A DNA stretch of 64,000 nucleotides from positions 1 to 64,000 of the forward strand of contig JAKACM010000003.1 in assembly GCA_021821465.1 (NCBI GenBank), written 5' to 3'. Position 1 is the first letter of the stretch. Each line of letters begins with the position of its first letter. The notes under the pieces were generated by a model, which did not search any database, was not told the DNA's origin, and was given only the letters and a program-made list of their open reading frames with translations. Of this stretch, positions 53,115 to 62,027 are shown in pieces. Origin of the DNA: Bacillota bacterium. Its GTDB lineage: Bacteria; Bacillota; Sulfobacillia; Sulfobacillales; Sulfobacillaceae. The position numbers and the translations under genes are program-made.

Positions 53115-55082
53115 GTGAGTAATATTATCGCTAAACTCTTTCCGCCGAAGACACGACGCCCGGACGAGATAGCCATTGAGATTGGCATTATTTTGGCCAT
53201 GATCTTTTTAGTTTACATTCTCACCCGCCGCAAAAAGTGGGGATGGTTGTGGCAAGAGTGGTTGACATCCGTCGATCACAAGAGAATCGGGATTATGTAT
53301 CTCATATCCGCCATTCTCATGTTGTTTCGCGGCGGGGTTGACGCGCTCATGATCCGATCCCAACTGATGGTGCCCAATAACCATGTTCTTCCGGTCGGAC
53401 AATATGATGAGCTTTTCACCACGCATGGCACGATTATGATTTTTTTCATGGCCATGCCCCTCATTTTCGCCATGTTTAATTTGGCAATACCCTTCATGAT
53501 CGGTGCTCGCGATGTCGCCTTTCCGCGCTTAAACGCGATGAGTTTTTGGCTGTTTGCTTGTGGTGCCGCTCTGTTTAACATGTCGTTTTTGGTAGGGGGT
53601 TCGCCCAATGCCGGTTGGACCTCCTATCCACCTTTGACAGAACTGGCCTTTAACCCCGGAGTCGGCCAAAATTACTATCTGCTGGCGATTCAGATTGCCG
53701 GAATCGGAAGTATCGCCACCGGCGTCAATTTTCTCATCACGATCTTAAAAATGCGGGCACCTGGCATGACCCTTATGCGCATGCCCATGTTTGTTTGGAC
53801 TTCGCTGGTCACCTCGGCCCTCATCCTCTTTGCCTTTCCTCCCTTGACGGTCGGTTTGGCGATGACAATGTTTGACCGGTTGTTCGGTTCCAACTTCTTT
53901 ACCATCACTCACGGCGGCATGCCCATGATGTATGTGAATCTCTTTTGGCTTTTTGGGCATCCTGAAGTATATATCTTGGTTCTGCCCTCGTTTGGTATTT
54001 TTTCCGAGGTCGTGGCCACATTTTCGCACAAGCGTTTGTTTGGGTACACTGCTATGGTCTGGTCAGTGCTTACCATCACTTTTCTCAGTTACGGCACCTG
54101 GGTCCATCACTTCTTCACAATGGGCGCGGGACCGGGAGTCAACGCATTCTTCGGCGTCTCGACCATGCTGATTGCTATACCCACCGGAATTAAGATCTTC
54201 AACTGGATCTTCACCATGTGGTATGGACGGGTAAAAACACCTGTGGCCATGCTCTGGGCACTGGCCTTCATCCCCACTTTTGTCGTGGGTGGCGCAAGTG
54301 GTGTCATGTTAGGTGCCGTGGTCGGCGATTACCAGTTCCATAACAGCTACTTCCTCATCGCTCATTTCCACAACGTGATTATCGGCGGAACAGTGTTTGG
54401 GCTCTTAGCGGGGGTGTACTACTGGTGGCCCAAGACCTTTGGATACAAGCTGGACGAACATCAGGGTCGCTGGTTTTTTTGGCTCTTCTTCATCGGATTT
54501 TGGATCACCTTTATGCCCCAATATGCCTTAGGCTTCATGGGCATGACTCGCCGGCTTTACACCTATCCGCCGGGGCTGGGATGGAGCGTTCCCAATCTCA
54601 TCTCCACACTGGGTGCTTTCACTATGGGCGCAGGATTTCTCGTCTTCGTCTACAGTGTTATGTACAGCTACAAACACGGTGAAAGAGATCTCACCGGCGA
54701 TCCATGGGATGGGCGAACCCTCGAATGGTCGCTTCCGTCCCCACCGCCCGAATATAACTTTGCCCGTATTCCCGTCGTGTCCGACCGTGATGCCTGGTGG
54801 GAAATGAAACAACAAGACCAAACCCACGTCATCAGGATCAATCCCCAAGACGTTCAAGACTTGGAGATGCCCAAATCGTCCAGCATCCCGTTTCTGATGT
54901 TTGTCGCCTTCTTTGTCTTCGGCTTCGGAATGGTTTTTGAATGGTGGTGGATAGCCATCCTGGGAGCTTTAGGAGTTGTGGCGCTTTTGATTGCCGGCAC
55001 CTTCGACTATGACGATCACCAACCCATTCACGCGGACACCATTCGCCATATTGAAGGATCCTTAGGGAGGTTAGAAGGATGA
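53115..55082 (+). CDS. cyoB: quinol oxidase subunit I (heme-copper)
   Basis: The 655-residue catalytic subunit, with about 13 to 15 membrane helices. Key ligands are visible: the low-spin heme His in FTTHGTIMIFF, the CuB His and cross-linked Tyr in HPEVYILVLPSFG, the CuB pair in WVHHFFTMG, and the two hemes' His in IAHFHNVIIGG. It reduces O2 to water while pumping protons. GTG start at 53115 with AAAGGAGG upstream. Its end overlaps subunit III by four bases. The motif layout is of the A-type family. Confidence 0.96.
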   Translation: MSNIIAKLFPPKTRRPDEIAIEIGIILAMIFLVYILTRRKKWGWLWQEWLTSVDHKRIGIMYLISAILMLFRGGVDALMIRSQLMVPNNHVLPVGQYDELFTTHGTIMIFFMAMPLIFAMFNLAIPFMIGARDVAFPRLNAMSFWLFACGAALFNMSFLVGGSPNAGWTSYPPLTELAFNPGVGQNYYLLAIQIAGIGSIATGVNFLITILKMRAPGMTLMRMPMFVWTSLVTSALILFAFPPLTVGLAMTMFDRLFGSNFFTITHGGMPMMYVNLFWLFGHPEVYILVLPSFGIFSEVVATFSHKRLFGYTAMVWSVLTITFLSYGTWVHHFFTMGAGPGVNAFFGVSTMLIAIPTGIKIFNWIFTMWYGRVKTPVAMLWALAFIPTFVVGGASGVMLGAVVGDYQFHNSYFLIAHFHNVIIGGTVFGLLAGVYYWWPKTFGYKLDEHQGRWFFWLFFIGFWITFMPQYALGFMGMTRRLYTYPPGLGWSVPNLISTLGAFTMGAGFLVFVYSVMYSYKHGERDLTGDPWDGRTLEWSLPSPPPEYNFARIPVVSDRDAWWEMKQQDQTHVIRINPQDVQDLEMPKSSSIPFLMFVAFFVFGFGMVFEWWWIAILGALGVVALLIAGTFDYDDHQPIHADTIRHIEGSLGRLEG

Positions 55083-55702
55083 ACGTACCCATAGAACCGG
55101 AATCGGAAATGACCCAAAGGCCACTGGAATTTACCAGTGAACACGAAAGTCTCAAAATCCTAGGATTCTGGGCCTTCTTGGCCACAGATTTTCTCCTCTT
55201 TTCCTCGTTGTTCGCCGTTTATGCCGTATACCAATTCCGGGATGGGATGACAGGCCCCACCCCGGGCCAACTCTTTCATTTAGGTCCCGTCATCTTCGAA
55301 ACGGTGGCCCTTTTGACCAGCAGTTTCACGTGCGGACTCGCTGTCTACGAAATGCGTCATCATCGTCTCAAAGGCACTATGATCTGGCTGGCTGTGACGA
55401 TTGTGCTGGGAGCCCTTTTCGTCGCCACGGAAATTAATGAATTTCTCGGCGATATCGCACTCCATGATACCTGGCATCGCAGTGCCTTTCTTTCGTCCTT
55501 TTTCACATTGGTAGGAACCCATGGTTCCCACGTCACCTTCGGCATTATCTGGGCCATAACTTTATTGATTCAGTTGGCCGGGAGGGGACTGACGGTCGTA
55601 ACCAGTCGGAAATTGTATATGTTCGCCTTGTATTGGCACTTTCTGGACATTATCTGGGTTTTCATTTTCACCGTGGTGTATTTGAGCGGCAAAGTTTTTT
55701 AG
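55079..55702 (+). CDS. cyoC: quinol oxidase subunit III
   Basis: A 207-residue membrane protein with five helices: ILGFWAFLATDFLLFSSLFAVYAVY, LTSSFTCGLAVYEMRHH, the AVTIVLGALFVATEINEF helix, THGSHVTFGIIWAITLLIQ and YWHFLDIIWVFIFTVVYLSG. The conserved Glu in ATEINEF and the YWHFLDIIWVFIF block are standard. ATG overlaps the subunit I stop (ATGA). Confidence 0.95.
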   Translation: MNVPIEPESEMTQRPLEFTSEHESLKILGFWAFLATDFLLFSSLFAVYAVYQFRDGMTGPTPGQLFHLGPVIFETVALLTSSFTCGLAVYEMRHHRLKGTMIWLAVTIVLGALFVATEINEFLGDIALHDTWHRSAFLSSFFTLVGTHGSHVTFGIIWAITLLIQLAGRGLTVVTSRKLYMFALYWHFLDIIWVFIFTVVYLSGKVF

Positions 55703-55744
55703 TTCCTCATCAACAACTTTATTCCCGCGAAAGGACTGATGATC

Positions 55745-56146
55745 ATGGCAACATCACGCCAACAAAAGCATTCCCATATCGTTGGGATTTCTCCCAACGG
55801 CCCGACAGGATATGGTGATGAGGTGGAATCCGTCTATCTTTCCCCGCGTTTTGAGGAAGAAGTCTTTCCTTGGAAGCAAATCTTAGGATATATTGCGTCT
55901 TTGGTCCTCACTGCACTGGCCTTCGGTGCCGTCGTCAGGCATATTCTGCCCCCGGCCTTCTTGATAGGATTCATTCTTTTTTTGGCGGTTTTGCAGGCCG
56001 CTTTGCAACTGGGGGTCTTCATGCATCTGCGCGAGGGGCGCGGTTCTACCTGGCAGATTGTCACGTTGACATTAGCTATTCTGATGGGTATCGGTCTCGT
56101 CATTTGCACAATTTGGATTATGACATTTAAGTCCGGCGTATCTTAA
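55745..56146 (+). CDS. cyoD: quinol oxidase subunit IV
   Basis: A 133-residue subunit with a hydrophilic N-terminus and three helices (ILGYIASLVLTALAFGAVV, AFLIGFILFLAVLQAALQLGVFMHL, IVTLTLAILMGIGLVICTIWIM). FLAVLQAALQLGVFMHL is the hallmark of CyoD/QoxD. I start at ATG 55745 (MATSRQ), nine bases after AAAGGA, rather than two codons upstream. Probably aids assembly of the oxidase. Confidence 0.9.
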   Translation: MATSRQQKHSHIVGISPNGPTGYGDEVESVYLSPRFEEEVFPWKQILGYIASLVLTALAFGAVVRHILPPAFLIGFILFLAVLQAALQLGVFMHLREGRGSTWQIVTLTLAILMGIGLVICTIWIMTFKSGVS

Positions 56147-56207
56147 ACCGTAACTTAGCAACTAGGCCAAAAAGCTCCGGACAATTTGCCGGAAAGGATG
56201 TCCTGCC

Positions 56208-56639
56208 ATGCTTCCCCATAACCGTCTCGACAATTTTGCCGAGCATCTGGCTGAGCACCGTCTGGTCGCCGCCGATTTGGATGCCGGAATGCGGCTACTG
56301 CGCACCTCTCTTAAAAATGGCGACACACAAAGAGCCAATGAAGTGGCTTGGGCCCTTTTGGATATCTGGACCGAGCGGGAATTGGCGCACGCTCAAGCCG
56401 AACAACTATGGCTCTATGAAAGGCTGACGGTCCTTAAGACCTTGCAACGCGACCATGATTTGATGTTCCTCTGGGTCGATGAGGTGCGTCACACCCTCGA
56501 CCAAGAAGGTGTCTCACCATCCGTGGTGATGCGATTAGAAGCTCTAATGACATTACTGGGGACCCATCACGATCACGAAATGCAATATCTCCAATATTAT
56601 CGCCAGTCGGATATTGCTATCCCCCGCTCCTCCCTGTGA
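56208..56639 (+). CDS. hemerythrin-like HHE protein
   Basis: A 143-residue helical protein with histidine/acidic repeats spaced as in hemerythrin domains: ERELAHAQAEQLWLYERL, LQRDHDLMFLWVDEVRHTL and LMTLLGTHHDHEMQYLQYY. These could hold a di-iron site that binds O2 or NO, but the exact ligand pattern departs from the HHE consensus and the assignment is tentative. It lies 61 bases downstream of the oxidase operon, with its own AAAGGATG site, and could be co-transcribed, which fits an oxygen-related role. Confidence 0.5.
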   Translation: MLPHNRLDNFAEHLAEHRLVAADLDAGMRLLRTSLKNGDTQRANEVAWALLDIWTERELAHAQAEQLWLYERLTVLKTLQRDHDLMFLWVDEVRHTLDQEGVSPSVVMRLEALMTLLGTHHDHEMQYLQYYRQSDIAIPRSSL

Positions 56640-56676
56640 AGATCCCGTCATTTTACGTTAGGTCTCTCGAATCTAG

Positions 56677-56715
56677 GTCAAAAAGTCCACCCGATTTTTT
56701 TGTGGACTTTTTGAC
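56677..56715. terminator. strong hairpin after the oxidase-hemerythrin operon
   Basis: GTCAAAAAGTCCAC and GTGGACTTTTTGAC form a perfect 14-bp stem with an 11-base loop (CCGATTTTTTT), between convergent genes. It fits a bidirectional terminator. Confidence 0.75.
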
Positions 56716-56769
56716 ACCCGAATAGGAAAACAATCGGTACAAGAACATCTTTCTTTAAAGCGGAAAGAT

Positions 56770-57051
56770 TCAGGAAGCCTTTGGCCCTTGGGATAAATGT
56801 CGGGATTTGGTCAAGGGAATGACGTTATTTCGTGTCTTAACCTGGTAAGGCTTCAATTCATAATTACTCCATGCCCAATAGAGACCGGTAATAATGAAGC
56901 TAGTCGTCCACACAATATAACCCATTGTTAAGACAATGCCTGCTCCCTGCCACAGGTTCCAATGCATCGGCGGGTCAAAGAGGATAATTAATCCCCAAAC
57001 TCCCAAACTCGCCAGCAAAGATGCCGCCACACGCAATATCCAGCGCATCAT
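56770..57051 (-). CDS. small membrane protein
   Basis: A 93-residue protein with two helices (RVAASLLASLGVWGLIILF and GAGIVLTMGYIVWTTSFIITGLYWAW) and a basic tail (YQVKTRNNVIPLTKSRH). I start at ATG 57051 (MMRWIL) with AAGGAGGGG upstream, not at 57117. No family is recognised. It lies between two terminator hairpins, so it is monocistronic. Confidence 0.6.
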   Translation of the reverse strand: MMRWILRVAASLLASLGVWGLIILFDPPMHWNLWQGAGIVLTMGYIVWTTSFIITGLYWAWSNYELKPYQVKTRNNVIPLTKSRHLSQGPKAS

Positions 57052-57153
57052 TGACCCCTCCTTGATGCTTTCAGTGTAATATCGGCGTCTTAAATTTTCT
57101 GGGGTCAAATGGTCCACTTAGGCCGGTTCAAATGTTCTTCTTTCTCACCGTAC

Positions 57154-57182
57154 AAAAGGGCCCCACCTTTAGGGGCCCTTTT
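57154..57182. terminator. bidirectional intrinsic terminator
   Basis: AAAAGGGCCCC and GGGGCCCTTTT make a perfect 11-bp stem with a 7-base loop and T-rich ends on both strands. It ends the lipoate operon on the minus strand, 14 bases after its last stop codon. Confidence 0.85.
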
Positions 57183-57195
57183 CGTGTCATCATCA

Positions 57196-58152
57196 TCACG
57201 CCGGCAACGAACAGCATTTCTCATGGTAGCAGATGTCATAACCCTGTTCCTCGGCATAGCGTATCGTATCCGGCAGGGGATAAGCCATGTTCTGCACCCC
57301 GACATCGATTGCATAGAATTCCATGCCCTTCTTCTCTTTGGAGGCAGGTTTGGCGCATCCCAAAGACATCGGAGTAAAGGGCATCATAATTCGGGCGCTG
57401 GCCAAGACTCTTCCCACGTCGTCCGCCGATGTGGCCGGAACCTTGGCCATCTTTGTTCCCGCAAGGGGCATCAATGCCACAATTACCAACTGTTGGCACC
57501 CTTCATCGCGAATCATCTCCAAGGCATGAAATTCACCCCGCAATTGCCCAAAATGCAACCCGCAGATCACATGAGGCACAGATGGCAATCCCTCTTCGCG
57601 AAGAATAGCTAAGGATTCACGGTAGGATTCAGTAGTCTTATTTAAATGATAGACTTGGCGGATAGTTTCGTCGTCACCAATAATGTCAAGCAGGATTTGG
57701 TCTACACCCGCCTCCTTCAAGGCCCGGGCCACATGTCGTTTGACCAACCCGGTATGGACCAATACGGTGAGTCCCCGGGCCTTCATACCGGCAATATCCG
57801 CCACAAAACGTTCAAGGGGGACCGAACCGTCATCAAGGCATCCTCCGCTGACCAGCACCCCTTCGGCTCCCGACTCCACCAAATTGTCGGCAACCGTATG
57901 AAAGCGTGAAGAACTGTTCGCCACGGCCATGCCTTCCAAAACCTTTGTTCCGCAATGATCGCACATCAAAGCACAGTGAGATCCGGTAACGCTCATCGTC
58001 ATAAAACTCTTGCGCCGGTTTTGATAAATCTGAGTATCGTAATGCTTCTGACTGGGAGCTGACACGGTCAGACGCATTGGAAAATTACTCCGCGATAAAC
58101 TTTGAGCTTCTTCCACCAGCACCTTTAGCGGTTCATTTTCCCAGTTCAGCAA
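57196..58152 (-). CDS. radical SAM protein, LipS2-type lipoyl synthase component
   Basis: A 318-residue radical SAM enzyme: CALMCDHC (C-x3-C-x2-C) binds the [4Fe-4S]-SAM cluster, followed by GVLVSGGCLDDGSVPLERF; cysteines at the C-terminus (SLGCAKP, EKCCSLP) may hold an auxiliary cluster. With the adjacent radical SAM gene it matches the two-protein lipoyl synthase LipS1/LipS2 first shown in Thermococcus, which inserts two sulfurs into octanoyl groups. It overlaps the upstream gene by 20 bases. The call depends on the operon context (lipoyl carrier and two ligases); the motif alone shows only a radical SAM protein. Confidence 0.8.
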   Translation of the reverse strand: MLNWENEPLKVLVEEAQSLSRSNFPMRLTVSAPSQKHYDTQIYQNRRKSFMTMSVTGSHCALMCDHCGTKVLEGMAVANSSSRFHTVADNLVESGAEGVLVSGGCLDDGSVPLERFVADIAGMKARGLTVLVHTGLVKRHVARALKEAGVDQILLDIIGDDETIRQVYHLNKTTESYRESLAILREEGLPSVPHVICGLHFGQLRGEFHALEMIRDEGCQQLVIVALMPLAGTKMAKVPATSADDVGRVLASARIMMPFTPMSLGCAKPASKEKKGMEFYAIDVGVQNMAYPLPDTIRYAEEQGYDICYHEKCCSLPA

Positions 58153-59314
58153 AATTCCCTCCTTTGCTCGCTATGAGTGTGTTTTCGTCCGGGCCATCGA
58201 ATCGTGTGTCCACATCTTGGGTCAAATCAGCAAAGAGTTGAGTGTGAATGTCTTCAACGTCCCTGACGGTGGGGGCGAAGGCAAAGTTTCGAATTTTCTC
58301 GCTGGGCCTCCCGTTCCCATACGGCCGGTTGCAAGCCGTTTCCCCTTGTTCGTCCGGGCAACCGGAGGTCATAAAGGGTCGGCCGGATTCCACGATCTTG
58401 TCAAATGTCTTGGGGTCCAAGCCAAAGTCCACCACCTGTCCGGCCGTATTAAAACGAAAATGGTGGAGGTGAATACCCAGTTCATTGATAAGGTAGCGTC
58501 CCAACTGGCAGCGACGATAGTGGCCCATGGAAGGTTGGGAATAATCCCCCAATAGAGTGGACGGTTCCGGATTAAAGGAAAATAAGTGGGTTACCACATT
58601 CATATCCTGAGCTTTCTGGCAAGCCGCCAGCAATTCCTCTTCACTTTCCCCTAATCCCGCCACCAAATGAATCCCGACAGTCCCCGGTTCAAAAACTTTG
58701 GTCGCCTCTTCTGTCACCCACCAGAAATGATCCCAACGGTGCGGACCTTTTACCGGACGTCCGCGGTGTTTGTCAAATAATTCGGGGGTGGCTGCATCGA
58801 TGGCAATGTCCACACGATCGGCGCCCGCATCCCTAATCATCTCCAGATCTTCGCGCTTTTTTATGAGAGATGCCGTAATGAGACCGGAAATCAGCAAGGG
58901 TGTCTTTTCATGAAATTGCTGAATGATTTGAAGCGAATGGTCAAATGATTGCCGGTTCGCCAACATTCCCACACATAACCGACGCATTTGATGGGAAACT
59001 TGCACACTTTTTTCTATCAATTCGTCCACGGGTACAATCGGCCACTTGACACGGATAAACGTCGATTCTTCGCGAGGGACACGCCGTTCCCGAGACATTC
59101 CGCAATATGAACAATTGGCCACGCAATTTTCGGGATATGTCGTTAAAATATTCAGACCGCGCAAGACCGTTTCTTCCCGGGCAAACTTTCCCTTTTCGAA
59201 TCCTAAGGTGATGGCCCCCGCCAATGATGTCATCACATAATCCGGGCTCTGCCGAAAGTCGTCCTGGACGGGACGCAGTTCAATGGTATCGGACTGAGTG
59301 TTCTTTTGACTCAC
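58133..59314 (-). CDS. radical SAM protein, LipS1-type lipoyl synthase component
   Basis: A 393-residue radical SAM/biotin synthase-like protein: CVANCSYCG (C-x3-C-x2-C, about 60-67), GADRVDIAIDAATPELFDKHRG, HLVAGLGESEEELL, and a cysteine-bearing C-terminal block MTSGCPDEQGETACNRPYG that may bind a second cluster. It is the natural partner of the next gene as LipS1 of a LipS1/LipS2 pair. It overlaps the upstream ligase gene by four bases and the downstream radical SAM gene by 20. Alternatives such as BioB-like sulfur insertion are possible but less consistent with the neighbours. Confidence 0.8.
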   Translation of the reverse strand: MSQKNTQSDTIELRPVQDDFRQSPDYVMTSLAGAITLGFEKGKFAREETVLRGLNILTTYPENCVANCSYCGMSRERRVPREESTFIRVKWPIVPVDELIEKSVQVSHQMRRLCVGMLANRQSFDHSLQIIQQFHEKTPLLISGLITASLIKKREDLEMIRDAGADRVDIAIDAATPELFDKHRGRPVKGPHRWDHFWWVTEEATKVFEPGTVGIHLVAGLGESEEELLAACQKAQDMNVVTHLFSFNPEPSTLLGDYSQPSMGHYRRCQLGRYLINELGIHLHHFRFNTAGQVVDFGLDPKTFDKIVESGRPFMTSGCPDEQGETACNRPYGNGRPSEKIRNFAFAPTVRDVEDIHTQLFADLTQDVDTRFDGPDENTLIASKGGNFAELGK

Positions 59315-60393
59315 AACGATCCCTCCTGATTTTGGTCACACACAGGGGCCATGGCCTGAAGCCAGTCCCCGATATCAACACCAATATAGTCATAACCTCG
59401 CCGGTAATGCGCTCTCAAAATGGTAGATAATTCTTCGAGTCTTAGGGGAGCATCTTTGAGAGCCGCCTCCAAATCGAGTACGGCTCTCTCGGGATAAACA
59501 AAAAAGTCTCCGGTAATAAAGATCTTCTTGATATGTTTTTGATCCATATCGGTCTGAAGAATAATCCGCAACAACCCCCCCTTGGCCTTGTAGGTTAAGG
59601 AATGTGTGGGATAGTTCCGGTGCAGGGGAGGGAGTTTGCGCAAGTCAATCCACGGTGTCGCGCGGTAGGAGGGTAAAATGGTTTCCCATTCACGCTCTTC
59701 ATGGGATGTTAACTCCGCCGGGGTCAAATTTACGGCGAAAACACGCGTAAGAGCCTGTGTAACGCTTCGTTTCACGTCTTGCATGGCGGGAACATAACCC
59801 AAGATCTCTCGCATGGTAATCAAACGCTTTTGAAAAGAGTCAACCACCTTATCCGTAAGCTTTTCAATGGGCAGCTTGAGTACTTGCAGCATGATTTCGG
59901 CGTTAAAGTCCAATAAGAGCGTTCCTTGGTAAATTACCGCACCGTGATAATCCGATCCTCCGGTTCCCGAAATCTTTCGTCCCTCAATTTCCACATCATT
60001 CACCGGACGAAATTGAGCCTTAATACCCCATGATCTTAAGGATTCAATGACGACTTGCGCCAATTTGGGATACAACTCCTCCGGCCGGATCCGCTTGTTG
60101 TCGTCAAACTTTACACACAATTCCCAGCCCAATTGCTGCTCATCCATGTAAATGGCGCCGCCTCCGGTAATCCGGCGGTTAATTTCCACCCCAAGATCTT
60201 GAGCCTGGCTGCGGTCAATTTCCAGATCAACCGCCTGATGATAACCCACCAGCGCCGTGTGCGGTGAAAATTCCATGAATCGCAGCGTATTGGGCACTTC
60301 ATCAAGAGCTCGGGATTCGATTACCACTTTATCCAATGCCATCTGTTTCCAAGCCGGCAAGGGACCGGGGTCCAATAAACGCCACTCTTCCAT
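59311..60393 (-). CDS. lipoate-protein ligase family protein
   Basis: A 360-residue biotin/lipoate protein ligase-fold enzyme. The family loop appears as RRITGGGAIYMDEQQLGWEL (about 92-111) and the catalytic Lys in EIEGRKISGTGGSDYHGAVIYQGTLLLD. A C-terminal part of about 120 residues follows. It would attach octanoyl or lipoyl groups to the GcvH-like carrier encoded upstream, whose stop it overlaps by one base (TGATG). It may be the ligase specialised for this carrier (sLpl-like); whether it or the first gene of the operon is the main ligase is not clear. Confidence 0.82.
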   Translation of the reverse strand: MEEWRLLDPGPLPAWKQMALDKVVIESRALDEVPNTLRFMEFSPHTALVGYHQAVDLEIDRSQAQDLGVEINRRITGGGAIYMDEQQLGWELCVKFDDNKRIRPEELYPKLAQVVIESLRSWGIKAQFRPVNDVEIEGRKISGTGGSDYHGAVIYQGTLLLDFNAEIMLQVLKLPIEKLTDKVVDSFQKRLITMREILGYVPAMQDVKRSVTQALTRVFAVNLTPAELTSHEEREWETILPSYRATPWIDLRKLPPLHRNYPTHSLTYKAKGGLLRIILQTDMDQKHIKKIFITGDFFVYPERAVLDLEAALKDAPLRLEELSTILRAHYRRGYDYIGVDIGDWLQAMAPVCDQNQEGSL

Positions 60394-60809
60394 CAGCGTT
60401 CGTCCAGGCTGTCCAGCAAACGAATGTATTCGGCATCGGTCAAAAGAGACTCTCGAAGATTATCGGTGGACGGCCGAACCTTAATAAGCCAGCCTCGTCC
60501 ATAGGGATCCTGATTCAATAACTCGGGATTCTCCGAAACCTGTTCGTTGGCGGCAATCACCACTCCGTCAAACGGCGCATAAAGTTGGCCAACCCACTTC
60601 CCCGACTCTATGCTGCCAAATGGTTGTCCCTTTTCCAATGCCGTGCCTGGAGCGGGTAAGGAAGCATATAAGATATCTCCGGCACTATCCTGGGTATAGT
60701 CGGTAATTCCCAAGGTCAGCAACACACCATCCTCCAAAACCCATTGGTGCCGAGCGTCATAGAAACGATCTGCCAAAACCCGCCAACGGTGAATGGGTTC
60801 AGTAGCCAT
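60393..60809 (-). CDS. GcvH-like lipoyl carrier protein (LbpA-type candidate)
   Basis: A 138-residue lipoyl-domain protein. The lipoylation site is SIESGKWVGQLYAP (Lys about 71), with GITDYTQDSAGDILYASLPAPG before it and NPELLNQDPYGRGWLIKV after, as in GcvH. It differs from glycine-cleavage H proteins in the ESGKWVG context and in its operon: it sits between lipoate ligases and lipoyl synthases, with no gcvT/P nearby. Lipoate-binding proteins LbpA of the sHdr sulfur-oxidation pathway are found in just such cassettes, so this is the likelier role. ATG at 60809, 77 bases after the first ligase gene. Confidence 0.82.
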   Translation of the reverse strand: MATEPIHRWRVLADRFYDARHQWVLEDGVLLTLGITDYTQDSAGDILYASLPAPGTALEKGQPFGSIESGKWVGQLYAPFDGVVIAANEQVSENPELLNQDPYGRGWLIKVRPSTDNLRESLLTDAEYIRLLDSLDER

Positions 60810-60886
60810 AAGTCCATATCCCCTTTCTTGTCGATCGAAAGATTCTTTTTTGAGTCTCGTAATAAAGCCGCCATCTCAAATTCGAT

Positions 60887-61870
60887 TCAAGACAGCGTAA
60901 GATCCTTGCTACGAACGTCCATCAATTCATAAAGAATCATGCGAAGAAAAGAATCCGAGACTTCTTCTCTAACACCTGCCGCGTCTATGGGCAGAGAAAC
61001 GGAAATGGGACTGTTCCATAATGCCGTGATCGTACGACTCTCCGTATTTATCTCGGCAATGATCTCGGGAGATATCTCCCGCCGGGTTTGCCGCAGATAA
61101 ACGCCTTCTCGCACCTTAACCTGGTGATAAGGAGGACGATATCCCGCAACATGCAGCCAATCGGGATTCAAAAGCCTTTCGTTCACTTGATTCAGTGCGT
61201 CAAGCCACCGATCCCAAGGCACGGAGGACTGAATTTCCGCTCCCATTTCCTGATGAAAAAACCGGGCTAAAAGTTCCATGACTTCTTCACGGGTCCATTT
61301 CCCTCGGCCCACAGTCAACGTATCGAGGGTTACCAAGTGCTGAGTCATGGCCTCGGCAAAGGCGCGTTTTAACATGTCGGATCCCGCACGCACTTGAGCC
61401 ATATGTTCCGGAGAAAATTGAAGCAAAATATTCCCCACAATGACTGCACTGTCCTCGATCTGGCCACCCGCGTTCCCAGAAATCTTTCGGTCGTGAATCA
61501 ATATATCGGCAGGCTGTTTGAACCACGCCTCGAATCCGAGGTGATTTAATGCAGCAATTACCGGGTCCAGAGCGAAATGATACCAATGCGCCGGGGTTTT
61601 TAGTCTGGGATGATTTGACGGATTTGCAATGATCTGAAAGAAAACTTGCTGGTCATCCAAATACACCAGTGATCCGCCCACCTGTCGACGTACGACAGAA
61701 ACTCCGGACGTTTCGTCAAATTCCTCCCAATCCTGATGACATCCCAAAGATACATAAGGCTCTTTAGGCCAGCATAAAATCACGCCTTCTTCCTGCATTA
61801 CCGGCAAGCCGTGATAGAGTGCCTGGCTAGTCAGCCAGTTGACTTCTCCCACCGTGTATAATGGCAGCAT
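60887..61870 (-). CDS. lipoate-protein ligase family protein, first gene of the cassette
   Basis: A 327-residue biotin/lipoate ligase-fold protein: the loop VVRRQVGGSLVYLDDQQVFFQII (about 59-81) and the catalytic Lys in ILIHDRKISGNAGGQIEDSAVIVGNILLQF match LplA-like enzymes; a C-terminal accessory region follows. It would activate and transfer lipoate or octanoate. ATG at 61870; the binding site is weak. The operon continues through the carrier, a second ligase and two radical SAM proteins, with overlaps from the carrier on. Confidence 0.82.
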   Translation of the reverse strand: MLPLYTVGEVNWLTSQALYHGLPVMQEEGVILCWPKEPYVSLGCHQDWEEFDETSGVSVVRRQVGGSLVYLDDQQVFFQIIANPSNHPRLKTPAHWYHFALDPVIAALNHLGFEAWFKQPADILIHDRKISGNAGGQIEDSAVIVGNILLQFSPEHMAQVRAGSDMLKRAFAEAMTQHLVTLDTLTVGRGKWTREEVMELLARFFHQEMGAEIQSSVPWDRWLDALNQVNERLLNPDWLHVAGYRPPYHQVKVREGVYLRQTRREISPEIIAEINTESRTITALWNSPISVSLPIDAAGVREEVSDSFLRMILYELMDVRSKDLTLS

Positions 61871-62027
61871 TCGCTCACCCCGTTAATTGTCAATCAATTT
61901 ATTGTATTCAAGTTCAAATTATATCACGAACATTATAAAAATACTTTTTAGCCGGTGAATTTTTTTCATCATTGGGCCTAGTTCTATCGACTTCTCATAA
62001 TACGTTTGGCTAAGTTAAATTTTTCAC
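61871..62027. other. leader of the lipoate operon
   Basis: About 160 AT-rich bases between the 41-codon ORF and the first ligase gene. No clear promoter or hairpin; no riboswitch that I recognise. Confidence 0.3.

Noticed and set aside
60393-60809. Calling the carrier glycine-cleavage H protein
   Set aside because: No gcvT, gcvP or lpd lies nearby, and the operon is devoted to lipoate synthesis and transfer.
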